Origin: Planktothrix rubescens CCAP 1459/22
Lineage (GTDB): Bacteria > Cyanobacteriota > Cyanobacteriia > Cyanobacteriales > Microcoleaceae
DNA: 64,000 bases
Assembly (NCBI GenBank): GCA_904830895.1
Contig: LR882958.1
Span: forward strand, 1,792,001 to 1,856,000
Direction: 5' to 3'
Part shown: positions 56,001-64,000 of the stretch, piece after piece
How positions within the stretch are numbered: the first letter of the stretch is position 1
How the letters are laid out: every line of letters starts with the position of its first letter
Notes under the pieces: model-generated
Told to the model about the DNA's origin: nothing
The model's input: the letters and a program-made list of their open reading frames with translations, nothing else
The model's database searches: none
Translations under genes and position numbers: made by a program

Positions 56001-56142
56001 CTTTAGAAATGTTGAATCCTTGGGAATGGAATTAGTTTGCACTCTCACGGAGCAAATTGAAGGAACTATTACCCTAAACCAAGAAAACGGAACTTTATTT
56101 ACCCTTAGTTTTTCCGAACTTCAATATCGACATCGGCTTTAA
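53065..56142 (+). CDS. Multi-PAS/GAF histidine kinase of the HisKA_2 type
   Basis: A 1025-residue soluble sensor kinase. Order: N-terminal coiled coil; PAS (~50-175, VIEWDQQFRVKRWSPQAEKI); GAF (~190-345); coiled coil; second GAF (~395-560); PAS (~570-690); PAS (~695-810); and a HisKA_2/HATPase module with His828 (KEIHHRVKNNLLVVSNLLE), NELVSNILKHAFS and GDNGIGFP. The IHHRVKNNL motif marks the HWE/HisKA_2 class often linked to light or stress sensing. No membrane span is seen. No chromophore Cys is obvious in the GAF domains. Confidence 0.88.
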   Translation: MTKNNCKKEKQYLLDQQEQIIEQRVQQRLRELQTPPASNPQPSIEAELAQAHQQLTFHVENSPLAVIEWDQQFRVKRWSPQAEKIFGWKAEELMARHWNQWEFVHPEDLEQVNAISSRLLNGEDNRNICCNRNYTKLGNLVYCEWYNSVLKDASGQVISLLSLIQDVTIRETAQQELKRRARQQQVIAELGQYALSQTNLEHLAKKVVTLVGQTLGIKYVQIWELLPNQGTFLLTTGLGLRPRSVGRVTLSNTPQSQPGYTLLVKQPVIVENLQVETRFSGSEFFSNHHIVSGVTVLISGKEKPVGVLGIHSQEQRTFSPDEINFLQAVANIIASGVERQQAEVELKIVNQDLEVRVADRTTELIFMNEKLQRQVVELKKIESQLENKANQQAIIAELGQKALSETNLVSLINEVVIQIANNLNVEYCKVLEYSLEDCFLTLAIWDEPLNNYILLSHEPLFSLSLSINQLPGNQDDLISNLFSCSCKYSQDLEPKELNYGKFNFVNQGICIPIRGQNYQQLGQIEIYGKKNQLFREYEVNYLQSVANILATAIERKQTEVTLRFSEERFKITLKNSPIVVFNQDLELRYTWIYNPTGAYESEAVIGQLDFDIFPRENAIQLTQLKQQVLNTKVGLRKEVTTNLEENFQCYDLTVDPLWDLEGNIIGITGAALDITDHKRIEEQLWATTSRLSTLIENLQLGVLVKDEFDKIVLINQAFCNLFNIKESSDKLIGMDGKTFSFEYQNLFSDPAQFIIRNKEVMGRKRVITNEEISLVDGRTFERDYVPIMIQGVSQGHLWMYRDITERKKAEDTLVTSLREKEVLLKEIHHRVKNNLLVVSNLLEFQSDMFTEPELIKVLDDSRNRIYSMALIHEKLYRSTNLEKINFADYLEDLIDNLFDSYNIQAGQIEFKLDIEPVSLNIETAQPCGLIVNELVSNILKHAFSNGRSGIVYLGLHQNQEDKIILTVGDNGIGFPAGVDFRNVESLGMELVCTLTEQIEGTITLNQENGTLFTLSFSELQYRHRL

Positions 56143-56264
56143 TCGGAAGTAATTTTCGGTAGCCTGTATAGCTTCTCCCACGCACTAACAGATTATCCGT
56201 ATACAGCCAAACTGGATCAAATAAAAAAATGTTAATATAGTTAATAGGGAAAGGAGGGAAAAAA

Positions 56265-57356
56265 ATGGCAGCCATTAAAATTTTAATCGTCGAAGATGAA
56301 TTGATCATTGCCAAAGGATTGGCGAGGAAATTAGAAAAACTAGAATATGTGGTGGTGGGGATTGCGTCCTCTAGTGTATCGGCATTAGAAAAAGTGACAG
56401 AAACCCAACCGGATTTAATTTTGATGGATATTGTAATTAAGGGGGATTTAGATGGAATTGAAACGGCAAAAATTATTCAAGAAAAGTTTAATATTCCGGT
56501 TATTTATGTAACAGCTTATGCTGATGATGAAACCTTAGAACGGGCTGAAAAAACGGAATCCTATGGATATATTCTGAAACCGTTTAAGGATCGAGAAGTT
56601 CATGCGGCGATTAAAATTGCCTTGAAAAAGCATCAAGCCTCCTTACAAATGCAGCATTCTTTGCAAGAAGCCCAATCGGTTAACGATGATAAATCGCGGT
56701 TTTTCTCCATTGCTTCCCATGATTTAAAAACCCCATTAACAGCGATTCAAATGTCCGCCGGAATGTTGAAAGATTATAGTGAAAAATGGCCAGAAGATAA
56801 AAAGCAAAAACATTTAGATAGAATTCAAAACTCAGTGCAGAATATGAACAATCTTTTAGAAGATTTGTTAATATTAAGTCAGGCTGAATCTGGGAAACTA
56901 ATCTTTAGTCCTGAACCCCTAGAAATTGTTGAATTTTGTCAAGCCATTATCGAAGAAATTAAACCCATTGCTAATAATAAAAATCCCCTGGTATTAATCA
57001 CTTTTCCAGACGTTATTTTGGGAAACTTAGATAAACATTTATTGCGTCATATTTTATTAAATTTGTTATCTAATGCGATCAAATATTCTCCTGATGGGGG
57101 TAAAGTAAGCCTGACAATTCACCAAGAGGGTCAATTTGTCCGGTGTGAAGTGGCCGATCAAGGAATTGGTTTACCGAAAGATTATCAAAATAAACTATTT
57201 CAACAATTTGAACGCGCTAGTAACGTAGGAAATATTAAAGGGACAGGGTTAGGATTATCAATTGTTAAACAAGCTGTTGATTTACACCAAGGTAAAATTA
57301 CAGTTAAAAGTGAACCGGGAGAGGGAACAATATTTACGGTAATTTTGCCTTTGTAG
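56265..57356 (+). CDS. Receiver-histidine kinase hybrid
   Basis: A 363-residue protein: receiver (1-125) with Asp55 (LILMDIVIKGDLDG, a CheY/PatA-type receiver with the longer loop) and VTAYADDETLERA; then HisKA with His152 (SIASHDLKTPLTAIQ), N box LLNLLSNAIKYSP, G1 ADQGIGLP and G2 GTGLGLSIVKQAVDL. A strong AAAGGAGGG site precedes the ATG. It follows the large kinase by 122 bases and is a likely phosphorelay partner (inference). Confidence 0.88.
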   Translation: MAAIKILIVEDELIIAKGLARKLEKLEYVVVGIASSSVSALEKVTETQPDLILMDIVIKGDLDGIETAKIIQEKFNIPVIYVTAYADDETLERAEKTESYGYILKPFKDREVHAAIKIALKKHQASLQMQHSLQEAQSVNDDKSRFFSIASHDLKTPLTAIQMSAGMLKDYSEKWPEDKKQKHLDRIQNSVQNMNNLLEDLLILSQAESGKLIFSPEPLEIVEFCQAIIEEIKPIANNKNPLVLITFPDVILGNLDKHLLRHILLNLLSNAIKYSPDGGKVSLTIHQEGQFVRCEVADQGIGLPKDYQNKLFQQFERASNVGNIKGTGLGLSIVKQAVDLHQGKITVKSEPGEGTIFTVILPL

Positions 57357-57370
57357 ACCCTAATTTTTTT

Positions 57371-57424
57371 ATCGTAGTGAGTCCTTTAGGACTCTCTGAG
57401 AGCCTTGAAAGGCTCACTACGGTT
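57371..57424. repeat. GTAGTGAG-family inverted repeat
   Basis: ATCGTAGTGAG and CTCACTACGGT bracket GTCCTTTAGGAC and GAGCCTTGAAAGGCTC hairpins. It fills the 66-base gap between the convergent kinase and pseudouridine synthase genes and overlaps the stop of the latter by about one base. Confidence 0.75.
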
Positions 57425-58373
57425 AACGGCGGCGTAGGACTTCTAAAAGCGTTTTTAGAGTATCTGGAATTGGAGCGATCGCTTCAATTATTTCTCCTGA
57501 AATTGGATGATTTAAGGTTAATTTCCAAGCATGAAGCGCCTGTCCGGGTAAATTCACACCAATCGCTTTTCCTCGACTATATTCAGGATCACCAACAATC
57601 GGATTTCCCATAGAAGCAGTATGCACCCGAATTTGATGGGTACGTCCGGTTTCTAAGGTAAATAACATTAACGTATAGTTCCCGATTCGTTCTTGCATTT
57701 GCCAATGGGTAATCGCTTCCCGTCCCCCGTTTTCTATGGGAACAATTGCCATTCTTTTGCGATCAATCGGATGACGACCAATAGGTTGATTAATCGTTCC
57801 TGAGTTGGTTTTAGGAACCCCATAAACCACGCCTAAATATTGACGCCGGGCAGTTTTAGACTTAATTTGAGCTTGTAAACTTTGCAGGGCAAAATCCGTT
57901 TTTGCCACCACTATTGCCCCGGTGGTATCCTTATCTAAACGATGCACAATTCCTGGTCTTTGTACCCCACCAATTCCTGATAATTGATCACAATGGGCTA
58001 ATAAACGATTAACTAGGGTATCATTCTGATGTCCTGGAGAGGGATGAACTACTAATCCCGCAGGTTTATTTAGAATTAAAAGACAATCATCTTCATATAA
58101 AATATCCAGAGGAATATCTACTGCTTTCAGGTCTAAAGGTTGGGGTGGTGGGAGAATAATTTCTAAGCGATCGCCACCTTGCACAGACACTTTTTTAGTC
58201 GTACAAACCTGTTGATTAATTTTTACCCATCCGGTACTGATTAAAGTTTGAATTCGTGATCGAGATAGATCAGGAATCTGTTGAGATAACCACACATCTA
58301 ACCGTCGATGTTGTTTATCCTGGGGGAAATTTTCTGTATCTACAGTTAACTCAATCAGAGCGGAATCATTCAT
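57423..58373 (-). CDS. RluA/RluD-family rRNA or tRNA pseudouridine synthase
   Basis: A 316-residue enzyme with an N-terminal S4 RNA-binding domain (RLDVWLSQQIPDLSRSRIQT) and the catalytic motif HRLDKDTTGAIVVAKT containing the nucleophilic Asp. VVHPSPGHQNDTLVN and ETGRTHQIRVHTASMGNPIV are typical of RluD-like members (23S rRNA modification). The start overlaps the stop of the TolC gene by 8 bases, indicating one transcript. Intact. Confidence 0.92.
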   Translation of the reverse strand: MNDSALIELTVDTENFPQDKQHRRLDVWLSQQIPDLSRSRIQTLISTGWVKINQQVCTTKKVSVQGGDRLEIILPPPQPLDLKAVDIPLDILYEDDCLLILNKPAGLVVHPSPGHQNDTLVNRLLAHCDQLSGIGGVQRPGIVHRLDKDTTGAIVVAKTDFALQSLQAQIKSKTARRQYLGVVYGVPKTNSGTINQPIGRHPIDRKRMAIVPIENGGREAITHWQMQERIGNYTLMLFTLETGRTHQIRVHTASMGNPIVGDPEYSRGKAIGVNLPGQALHAWKLTLNHPISGEIIEAIAPIPDTLKTLLEVLRRR

Positions 58374-60342
58374 TATTTTGCTGAGGTTGTTGTTCCAGGG
58401 TAATTCCCAAGGTGTCTAAGGTTATACCCTGGCTTTTTTCTAAATTCGTTAAAGCATTCAGATACTCTATTTTAGCATTTAACTCGCGATTTTTGGCTGT
58501 ATTTAATTCAGATTGAAATTGTACTAGATCTAAGAGTGTAGCTCCCGGTAAACCCAACTTTATTTTATCCACTTGGTTGCGAAGTTGCAGATCAGCTAAC
58601 TCCGTTGCCCGTCGAGTTAACTCAACTTGTTTAAAGTTCAATTCAATATCTTGTAAATTTGTAGTTACATCAGTATTAACTTTTTGTATCGCTTCTTTTA
58701 AATTGTTTTCTGCTTGTAAAACATTAACTCGACTCCGTTGAAACTCACGCTCTAAGCTGCGATCTCCGAGAGTTTTACTAAAGGTTAATCCGGTGCTGAA
58801 TTCCGTTTGATCGTCGTCACTATACGGTGCGGGATTATGTTTAACCACCGTTTGTAAATCAATATTCCAACGGCGATTATTTTCAGCAACAATTAATTTT
58901 GTTTTGGCATCTTCTAAATTCAATTTTGCGGTTAAATAACTCGGTTGATGCTCAAGACTAGACTGTCTAATCTGATCAATATCTAAGATTGGGGGCTGAA
59001 TTTCTAAATTGTCAGAGGCTATAATATTAACATCTTCATCAATATCTAATAATCCCAATAAATTTAGTCGTGTTTGCTTTAAATTATTTCGAGAACTTAA
59101 TAAAACTATTTCTCGATCAGCAACTTGAGATTGTACCGTAATTAAATCGGCTCTAGGTTTACGTCCGGCATCAATTAAAAACTGGGTATTTTCTACTGTT
59201 TTTTTAGCATTTTCTAAAGCTTGTAAATCAATTTTAACTTGTTCTTGGGCTTTTAATAAATTGCGATAGGATATAATAATTTCAGTGATTGTATCAATTA
59301 AAATTGATTTTAACTTGAGTAAATTAATCGTTTCTGTAATTCGTGCAATTTCAATATCAGCACGATTAACCCTTTGGCCGGCTCCCCTTAATAAAGGTTG
59401 TTTAAAAGTTAATTCTAAATTTTGCCTTAAAACATCTCGATCCGAACCTCCTGAACCTTGATAATTTTGTTGTTGTCGCTGTCCAACCCAACCCATATTC
59501 AACTCTCCTCCCGTGGGAATTTTAATCACTACTCCTGCTGATAACACTAAACCATTAGTTATTGTTGTTAAATTTCCTTGAGTAATATCACTCCAATTAA
59601 TTGATAAATTCGGGGTAAAATTAGGATTAAATTTATCTTCAGCAACGATTAAATCCTGACGTTGGACAATGCGTTCTAAATATTGATTTTTAATCGTTCG
59701 GTTATTTTCTAAGCCCAAAATAATCACATCATTTAAGGTTAATTCAACGCCATCGGTTTCAGCCATAACCGGAGCCGGGGGAGAAGGTTGAACCTCTGGA
59801 GGTTGTTGAGTAATTCTCTGATATTGGGGACGATTAGCGGTTAAATTCAGAGAAGTCATACTATTTTCAATCATTTCCCTGGGATTTGGTTCCTCTGACT
59901 CAATTTTAAACGAATAATTACCTATATTAAAAGGTTCAGGATCGGGAGTTAAATATATATTTTTCTCCAAATTATTCAATTCAATAACAGAATTATTATT
60001 AGATTTAGTATTTTCTAAAATCCCAAAAATATCGTTAGATTTGATAGGATTTGGAGCGATTAAATTTCCCGTGATAAAATCAATCGGAGCAGGTGGAGGA
60101 ACTGGATTAAAATTAGCTGGAGGTTGAACCGCAGGAATTAGAGGAGAGAATAATTCTAACTTTGTAGAGGATGGATTATTAATCGGTTGAGAAGGAAGGG
60201 CGATAAAAACTATCCCGCTTATACCGGAGATTAAAGTTATAATAATTCCTAAAGGTAAAAAATTAAAAGATTCAGATTCAGTTGAATTTTCCGAATTAAC
60301 TGATGATTCTAACCCTAAATTATGCTGTTCTTCCATAACCAT
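58366..60342 (-). CDS. TolC-family outer-membrane efflux protein
   Basis: A 658-residue protein with an N-terminal hydrophobic segment (LPLGIIITLISGISGIVFIA, ~28-48), a ~150-residue Pro/Asn-rich region, and a TolC core from about residue 200 (GVELTLNDVIILGLENNRTI) with two long helical repeats and the typical ending (LQNIELNFKQVELTRRA-like, TLLDLVQFQSELNTAKNRE). It forms the outer-membrane channel for efflux or type I secretion. The long N-terminal extension is usual in cyanobacterial members. It follows two permease genes on the same strand. Confidence 0.88.
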   Translation of the reverse strand: MVMEEQHNLGLESSVNSENSTESESFNFLPLGIIITLISGISGIVFIALPSQPINNPSSTKLELFSPLIPAVQPPANFNPVPPPAPIDFITGNLIAPNPIKSNDIFGILENTKSNNNSVIELNNLEKNIYLTPDPEPFNIGNYSFKIESEEPNPREMIENSMTSLNLTANRPQYQRITQQPPEVQPSPPAPVMAETDGVELTLNDVIILGLENNRTIKNQYLERIVQRQDLIVAEDKFNPNFTPNLSINWSDITQGNLTTITNGLVLSAGVVIKIPTGGELNMGWVGQRQQQNYQGSGGSDRDVLRQNLELTFKQPLLRGAGQRVNRADIEIARITETINLLKLKSILIDTITEIIISYRNLLKAQEQVKIDLQALENAKKTVENTQFLIDAGRKPRADLITVQSQVADREIVLLSSRNNLKQTRLNLLGLLDIDEDVNIIASDNLEIQPPILDIDQIRQSSLEHQPSYLTAKLNLEDAKTKLIVAENNRRWNIDLQTVVKHNPAPYSDDDQTEFSTGLTFSKTLGDRSLEREFQRSRVNVLQAENNLKEAIQKVNTDVTTNLQDIELNFKQVELTRRATELADLQLRNQVDKIKLGLPGATLLDLVQFQSELNTAKNRELNAKIEYLNALTNLEKSQGITLDTLGITLEQQPQQNNE

Positions 60343-60378
60343 TAATCCTTGATTTTGTGTTCAATTCTTTATTTTCCC

Positions 60379-61566
60379 CTATTCTCCTTTTAAGGCTTTT
60401 ACCGGGTCAAGTTGACTGGCGCGTAAAGCCGGGAAAAATCCGGCTCCTACTCCTACTAATATAGCTGAACTTAGAGCTAGTATAGCCGTTTTCTGTTCAA
60501 ATTCATAAGGTAACTTAAATTGTTTAGCTACAACAACCGTCGCACCATGAACAGTAATAATCGCAATTGTTCCCCCAACAAAACTTAAAATCGCTGCTTC
60601 TAAAATAAATTGCAACAGAATATCTAATTGGGTCGCACCCACCGCCCGCCTGAGTCCAATTTCTGGAGTTCTTTCTATTACCGATGCGATCGTAATATTA
60701 GCAATACCAACCCCTCCCACAATTAAAGCGATCGCACCTACAACTAATAACGCTTTAGACACAGAATCCAAGGTTTTTTGTTGTTCTAAAATGTCATCAA
60801 TAGTATTCGCCACATAAAATTCATCCCCAGGAAATCGTTGTTCTAATATTTTTTTAGCTTGCTTACTTAAAGTCTCTAAATCTTCAATTTTATCGGGACG
60901 TAATTGTAAAAATCTAATGTTTTGGTCTCCTGTGATTGCACTATAAATCGCCATTGGAATATAAACATAACCTGTTGGTTTCTCTTCCTCACTATAATAT
61001 CTACTAGCAACAATCCCAATCACAGTATAAGGTCTAAAGTTTACATAAATATTTTTTCCTAAAGGATTTATTTTTTCAAAGAGTTTATCGGCTAAAAATT
61101 GATCAATAATAATCACAGGTTTATAGTTTTTAAAATCATTGGCATCAAAAGGTCGTCCAGCAACTAATCTCTGTCCTGATGTGTTGAAAAAATTGATTGT
61201 TATCGCTCTTGCATAGGGATTAGCTGGCTGATCTTGAAAAATAACCTCTGGGCTTCCTATCCCATTCGTGCCACTAATTGATCGTAACCCTTTTAACTGT
61301 TTTTTTAAGATTTTTATATCTTCTAAACTCAGTTGTGGTGGAGTTTTTGTTATGGGGTTTCCCCATGACAAAATGCGGATTTGTGGTGCATCTCGTTCAG
61401 CTAATTGTTGCTCAATGATCGCCGTGCTAATATTACCCACTTGCAAGGTTGCACTCACCGCAGCCACCCCCATAAATACCCCAATTCCTGATAAAAAAGA
61501 ACGGACTGGATTACCTAATAACGAACTACAACTTAATTTAATTAAACTTAGAATAGAAAGACTCAT
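60379..61566 (-). CDS. MacB-type ABC transporter permease, copy 2
   Basis: A 395-residue permease: N-terminal helix (SLLGNPVRSFLSGIGVFMGV), periplasmic MacB_PCD domain (~40-240) and three C-terminal helices of the FtsX domain (ALLVVGAIALIVGGVGIANI, TPEIGLRRAVGATQLDI). FtsX-type permeases work with a separate ATPase that is absent here. It is highly similar throughout to the gene immediately upstream, a tandem duplication; the periplasmic domain differs most. Confidence 0.88.
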   Translation of the reverse strand: MSLSILSLIKLSCSSLLGNPVRSFLSGIGVFMGVAAVSATLQVGNISTAIIEQQLAERDAPQIRILSWGNPITKTPPQLSLEDIKILKKQLKGLRSISGTNGIGSPEVIFQDQPANPYARAITINFFNTSGQRLVAGRPFDANDFKNYKPVIIIDQFLADKLFEKINPLGKNIYVNFRPYTVIGIVASRYYSEEEKPTGYVYIPMAIYSAITGDQNIRFLQLRPDKIEDLETLSKQAKKILEQRFPGDEFYVANTIDDILEQQKTLDSVSKALLVVGAIALIVGGVGIANITIASVIERTPEIGLRRAVGATQLDILLQFILEAAILSFVGGTIAIITVHGATVVVAKQFKLPYEFEQKTAILALSSAILVGVGAGFFPALRASQLDPVKALKGE

Positions 61567-61588
61567 AATGCTGTATTTTTAATGTTTT

Positions 61589-62776
61589 CTAATCTCCTCT
61601 TAACGCTTTTACCGGGTCAAGTTGACTGGCGCGTAAAGCGGGGAAAAATCCGGCTCCCACCCCAACTAATATCGCTGAACTCAGAGCTAATGCAGCCGTT
61701 TTATTGTTAAATTGATAGGGTAACTTAAATTGTTTAGCTACCAAAATTGTCGCACCATGAACGGTAATAATCGCAATATTTCCCCCAATAAAACTTAAAA
61801 TAGCTGCTTCTAAAATAAACTGTAACATAATATCTAATTGGGTCGCACCCACCGCCCGCCTGAGTCCGATTTCTGGGGTACGTTCGATCACCGAAGCAAT
61901 AGTAATATTAGCAATCCCAACTCCTCCGACAATTAAAGAAATAGCACCTACAACTAATAACGCTTTAGAAACAGAATCTAGGGTTTTTTGCTGTTGTAAA
62001 ATTTGTTCAACTGTATTCCCACTCCAAACTTCATACCCAGGAAAGCGTTGCTCTAATATTTTTTTTGCTTGTTTTTCTAAAGTATCTAAATCTTCGATTT
62101 TATGAGGACGTAACGACAAACTTTCAATTGATTTTTGTCCTGTAACTGCACTATAAATTGCCATAGGAAGATAAACTAATCCTTTGGGTTCTTGCCCGCT
62201 CCATAGAGGTTTAGTCACAACAATCCCAACCACCACATAAGGTCTAAGATTTAGATAAATAGTTTTTCCTAAAGGATTTGATTTTTCAAAAAGTTTATCT
62301 GCTAAAAATTGATCAATAATAACTACAGGTTGATAGTTTTCAAAATCACTGGGATTAAAAGCTCGTCCAGCAATTAATTTACGTCCTGATGTGTTTAAAA
62401 AATTGATTGTTGTGGCTATAGTCTCAGGATTAGCTTGCTGATTCTGAAAAATAACCTCTGTGGAATACATCGAACTTATTCCGCTAATAGATTGTAACCC
62501 TTTTAACTGTTTTTGTAGGATTATAATATCTTCTAAACTCAGTTCTGCCAACTGTTTTGTAATCGGGTTCCAGGGTGAATATATGCCAACTTGTGGTGCA
62601 TCTCGTTCAGCCAATTGTTGTTTAATAACCGCCGTGCTAATATTTTTAACTTGCAAGGTTGCACTCACCGCCACGACTCCCATAAATACCCCAATTCCTG
62701 ATAGAAAAGAGCGAACGGGATTACCGACTAGGGAACTGCAACTTAACCGAATTAAACTTAGAATAGAAAGACCCAT
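61589..62776 (-). CDS. MacB-type ABC transporter permease, copy 1
   Basis: A 395-residue permease equal in length to the next gene downstream and with the same plan: N-terminal helix (SLVGNPVRSFLSGIGVFMGV), periplasmic MacB_PCD domain, and C-terminal FtsX helices (SLIVGGVGIANITIASVIER, RRAVGATQLDIMLQFILEAA). It starts the run permease-permease-TolC-RluD on the reverse strand; the 22-base gap to copy 2 suggests co-transcription. Neither a MacB ATPase nor a MacA adaptor is in view. Confidence 0.88.
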   Translation of the reverse strand: MGLSILSLIRLSCSSLVGNPVRSFLSGIGVFMGVVAVSATLQVKNISTAVIKQQLAERDAPQVGIYSPWNPITKQLAELSLEDIIILQKQLKGLQSISGISSMYSTEVIFQNQQANPETIATTINFLNTSGRKLIAGRAFNPSDFENYQPVVIIDQFLADKLFEKSNPLGKTIYLNLRPYVVVGIVVTKPLWSGQEPKGLVYLPMAIYSAVTGQKSIESLSLRPHKIEDLDTLEKQAKKILEQRFPGYEVWSGNTVEQILQQQKTLDSVSKALLVVGAISLIVGGVGIANITIASVIERTPEIGLRRAVGATQLDIMLQFILEAAILSFIGGNIAIITVHGATILVAKQFKLPYQFNNKTAALALSSAILVGVGAGFFPALRASQLDPVKALRGD

Positions 62777-62806
62777 AATATTATTTATTAAACCTCATAA
62801 TTTTGG

Positions 62807-62898
62807 TGATTATAAAGGATGTAAGAGAGCCCTGAAGGACTCACTACGATTGTGATTATAAAGGATGTAAGAAAGCCCTGAAGGGCTCACTACGATGG
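62807..62898. repeat. Two tandem 46-bp units of the GTAGTGAG family
   Basis: TGATTATAAAGGATGTAAGA then GAGCCCTGAAGGACTCACTA, repeated with few changes at 62807 and 62853. The second half of each is the reverse complement of the GTAGTGAG unit at 57371. Confidence 0.8.
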
Positions 62899-62903
62899 CA
62901 AGA

Positions 62904-63593
62904 TTATTCATGCAATTTATTGTAAACTTCCTGAATATCTTGCCACATTAACCATTTCGGTGATCCCTGTTCCTTAGAGGGATTTCTTAATAAATAAGCT
63001 GGGTGAAAAATTGGCATACATAATCGCCCTTCCCACTCCATCCATTGCCCTCTAATTTTACTAATTCCTCGTTTATCTCCTAATAAAGATTTAACCGCCG
63101 TTGCTCCGGTTAATAAAATAATTTTTGGATTAACTAAACGAATTTGTTCTAATAAATAGGGTTTACAGGCTTCGATTTCTTGCGGGGTAGGAGTGCGATT
63201 ATTCGGCGGACGACAGCGAATGGCATTAGAAATATAAACCTCTTTATCCGTAGTTAAACCCACGGATTCTAAAATTTTTTCTAACAGTTGTCCCGACCTG
63301 CCAACAAAGGGTAAACCCTGTTCATCTTCATTTTGCCCCGGTGCTTCTCCGATAATCATAATTGGCGCTTGAATATTACCTCTACCAATGACCGCATGGG
63401 TACGATTTTGCCCTAATTCACAACGATAACAATGATTACAATGGTTAGCAATTTCTTCTAAGGTTTGATAAGTTCCTAAAGGAATCGCAATTTTAGCATC
63501 AGTCGGAATTAAATCCCGATTCAAATTTATTAACGGAGCAGCAGGTTCAGTATTTTTAAAATCAAATAAACTCAATTGTTCGTGATCAGACAT
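62904..63593 (-). CDS. Uracil-DNA glycosylase, family 4 (iron-sulfur type)
   Basis: A 229-residue DNA repair enzyme that removes uracil. Motif A GEAPGQNEDEQGLPFVGRSG and motif B HPAYLLRNPS are those of family 4 UDGs. Cysteines in HCYRCELGQNR plus IRCRPPNN and ACKPYL supply the four ligands of a 4Fe-4S cluster. An N-terminal extension of about 45 residues (SLFDFKNTEPAAPL) precedes the fold and resembles a clamp-binding QLSLFDF motif. The start is the ATG at 63593 rather than 63599. Confidence 0.9.
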   Translation of the reverse strand: MSDHEQLSLFDFKNTEPAAPLINLNRDLIPTDAKIAIPLGTYQTLEEIANHCNHCYRCELGQNRTHAVIGRGNIQAPIMIIGEAPGQNEDEQGLPFVGRSGQLLEKILESVGLTTDKEVYISNAIRCRPPNNRTPTPQEIEACKPYLLEQIRLVNPKIILLTGATAVKSLLGDKRGISKIRGQWMEWEGRLCMPIFHPAYLLRNPSKEQGSPKWLMWQDIQEVYNKLHE

Positions 63594-63740
63594 AATCAAA
63601 TAGAGTAGGGTATGGGGTATTAATGATTAACCGATACCCAATTTACAACTATTTTCCATCCAGTGGGAATTTATCAAGTTGCAACTCTCAACAGCAACAG
63701 TCATCATAGAGTTGATGGGATGGCAGGGGGCAAGCAGATC

Positions 63741-64000
63741 ATGTTATTCACACCAATATTTAAAGATCGGACTCAAGCGGGTGAGCAACTGGCAAAAGAA
63801 ATTTTGTTACAGATAAGTTTAGAACACCCAAATCGGGATACAAAAATAGTGGTTTATGCCTTACCCCGTGGAGGTGTACCCGTGGCTGTGCCTATTGCTC
63901 AAGGGTTGCAGGCTCCTTTGAGTGTAATTGTGGCCAAAAAAATCACCTTCCCCGATAACCCAGAATTGGCCTTGGGTGCAGTCACCTCCGATGGTCATGT
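63741..64000 (+). CDS. Phosphoribosyltransferase, N-terminal part (runs off the window)
   Basis: From the ATG at 63741, 86 residues are visible: FKDRTQAGEQLAKEIL, VVYALPRGGVPVAVPIAQGL and VAKKITFPDNPELALGAV. This fits the stand-alone phosphoribosyltransferase family (PRGGVPVA loop), in which nucleobase specificity is usually unknown. The frame is open to the right edge. Confidence 0.8.
   Translation, partial: MLFTPIFKDRTQAGEQLAKEILLQISLEHPNRDTKIVVYALPRGGVPVAVPIAQGLQAPLSVIVAKKITFPDNPELALGAVTSDGH

Overview
The window looks like chromosomal DNA of a filamentous, non-thermophilic cyanobacterium, probably an Oscillatoriales relative such as Planktothrix (inference). It is moderately AT-rich. It carries psbA (photosystem II D1), Ycf65/PSRP-3 and several cyanobacterium-only small families (DUF1825, DUF3153, DUF3181). 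HIP1 octamers (GCGATCGC) are scattered throughout, and there are several families of short dispersed repeats. No rRNA or nitrogen-fixation operon is present.

Layout. 1-7 kb: housekeeping genes (a HAD hydrolase end, Ycf65, a TerB/Mo-nitrogenase-C protein, a membrane cytochrome b, an FAD oxidoreductase, hisA) mixed with two gene relics made by internal deletion (a response regulator-GGDEF-EAL gene and a Uma2 gene). 7-19.1 kb: a complete type I-D CRISPR-Cas locus. It has a divergent WYL-type regulator, then cas3, cas10d (csc3), csc2 (cas7d), csc1 (cas5d), cas6, cas4, cas1, cas2, a terminator, a leader with a good sigma70-type promoter, and an array of ten 37-bp repeats with nine spacers. Hairpin-repeat arrays interrupt the operon between csc2 and csc1, and another repeat separates the interference genes from the adaptation genes. 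19.1-22.3 kb: an AT-rich relic zone, then a divergent pair of unrecognised genes (a hydrophobic 467-aa protein and a 338-aa coiled-coil protein). 22.3-33.5 kb: nucleotide-sugar genes (ugd and a UDP-xylose synthase type gene), a broken hicBA pair, lepA, small cyanobacterial families, a gutted ISAs1-type element, tRNA-Arg(ACG), moaC, a GST, and purS-purQ. 33.5-43.3 kb: psbA, a Uma2 gene with a coding minisatellite, an AbrB-type membrane protein, peroxiredoxin Q, a B12-binding radical SAM enzyme, aqpZ, and prfC. 43.4-57.4 kb is rich in signalling. A hybrid sensor kinase has an ethylene-receptor-like membrane domain and is destroyed by an IS630-family element. After a phosphopantetheinyl transferase and malic enzyme come four consecutive two-component/c-di-GMP genes. 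57.4-64 kb: a pseudouridine synthase and TolC preceded by two tandem MacB-type permeases, then a family 4 uracil-DNA glycosylase and the start of a phosphoribosyltransferase.

How parts work together. The Cas proteins form a full system: Cas4-Cas1-Cas2 for spacer acquisition, Cas6 for crRNA processing, Csc1/Csc2/Cas10d for the surveillance complex, and Cas3 for unwinding. The HD nuclease sits in Cas10d, as is usual for type I-D. The permeases and TolC suggest a MacAB/TolC-type export path, but no ATPase or adaptor is visible here. A recurring theme is gene decay by clean internal deletion: at least five loci keep both ends but have lost their centres. A second theme is hairpin-forming repeats in the gaps between genes.
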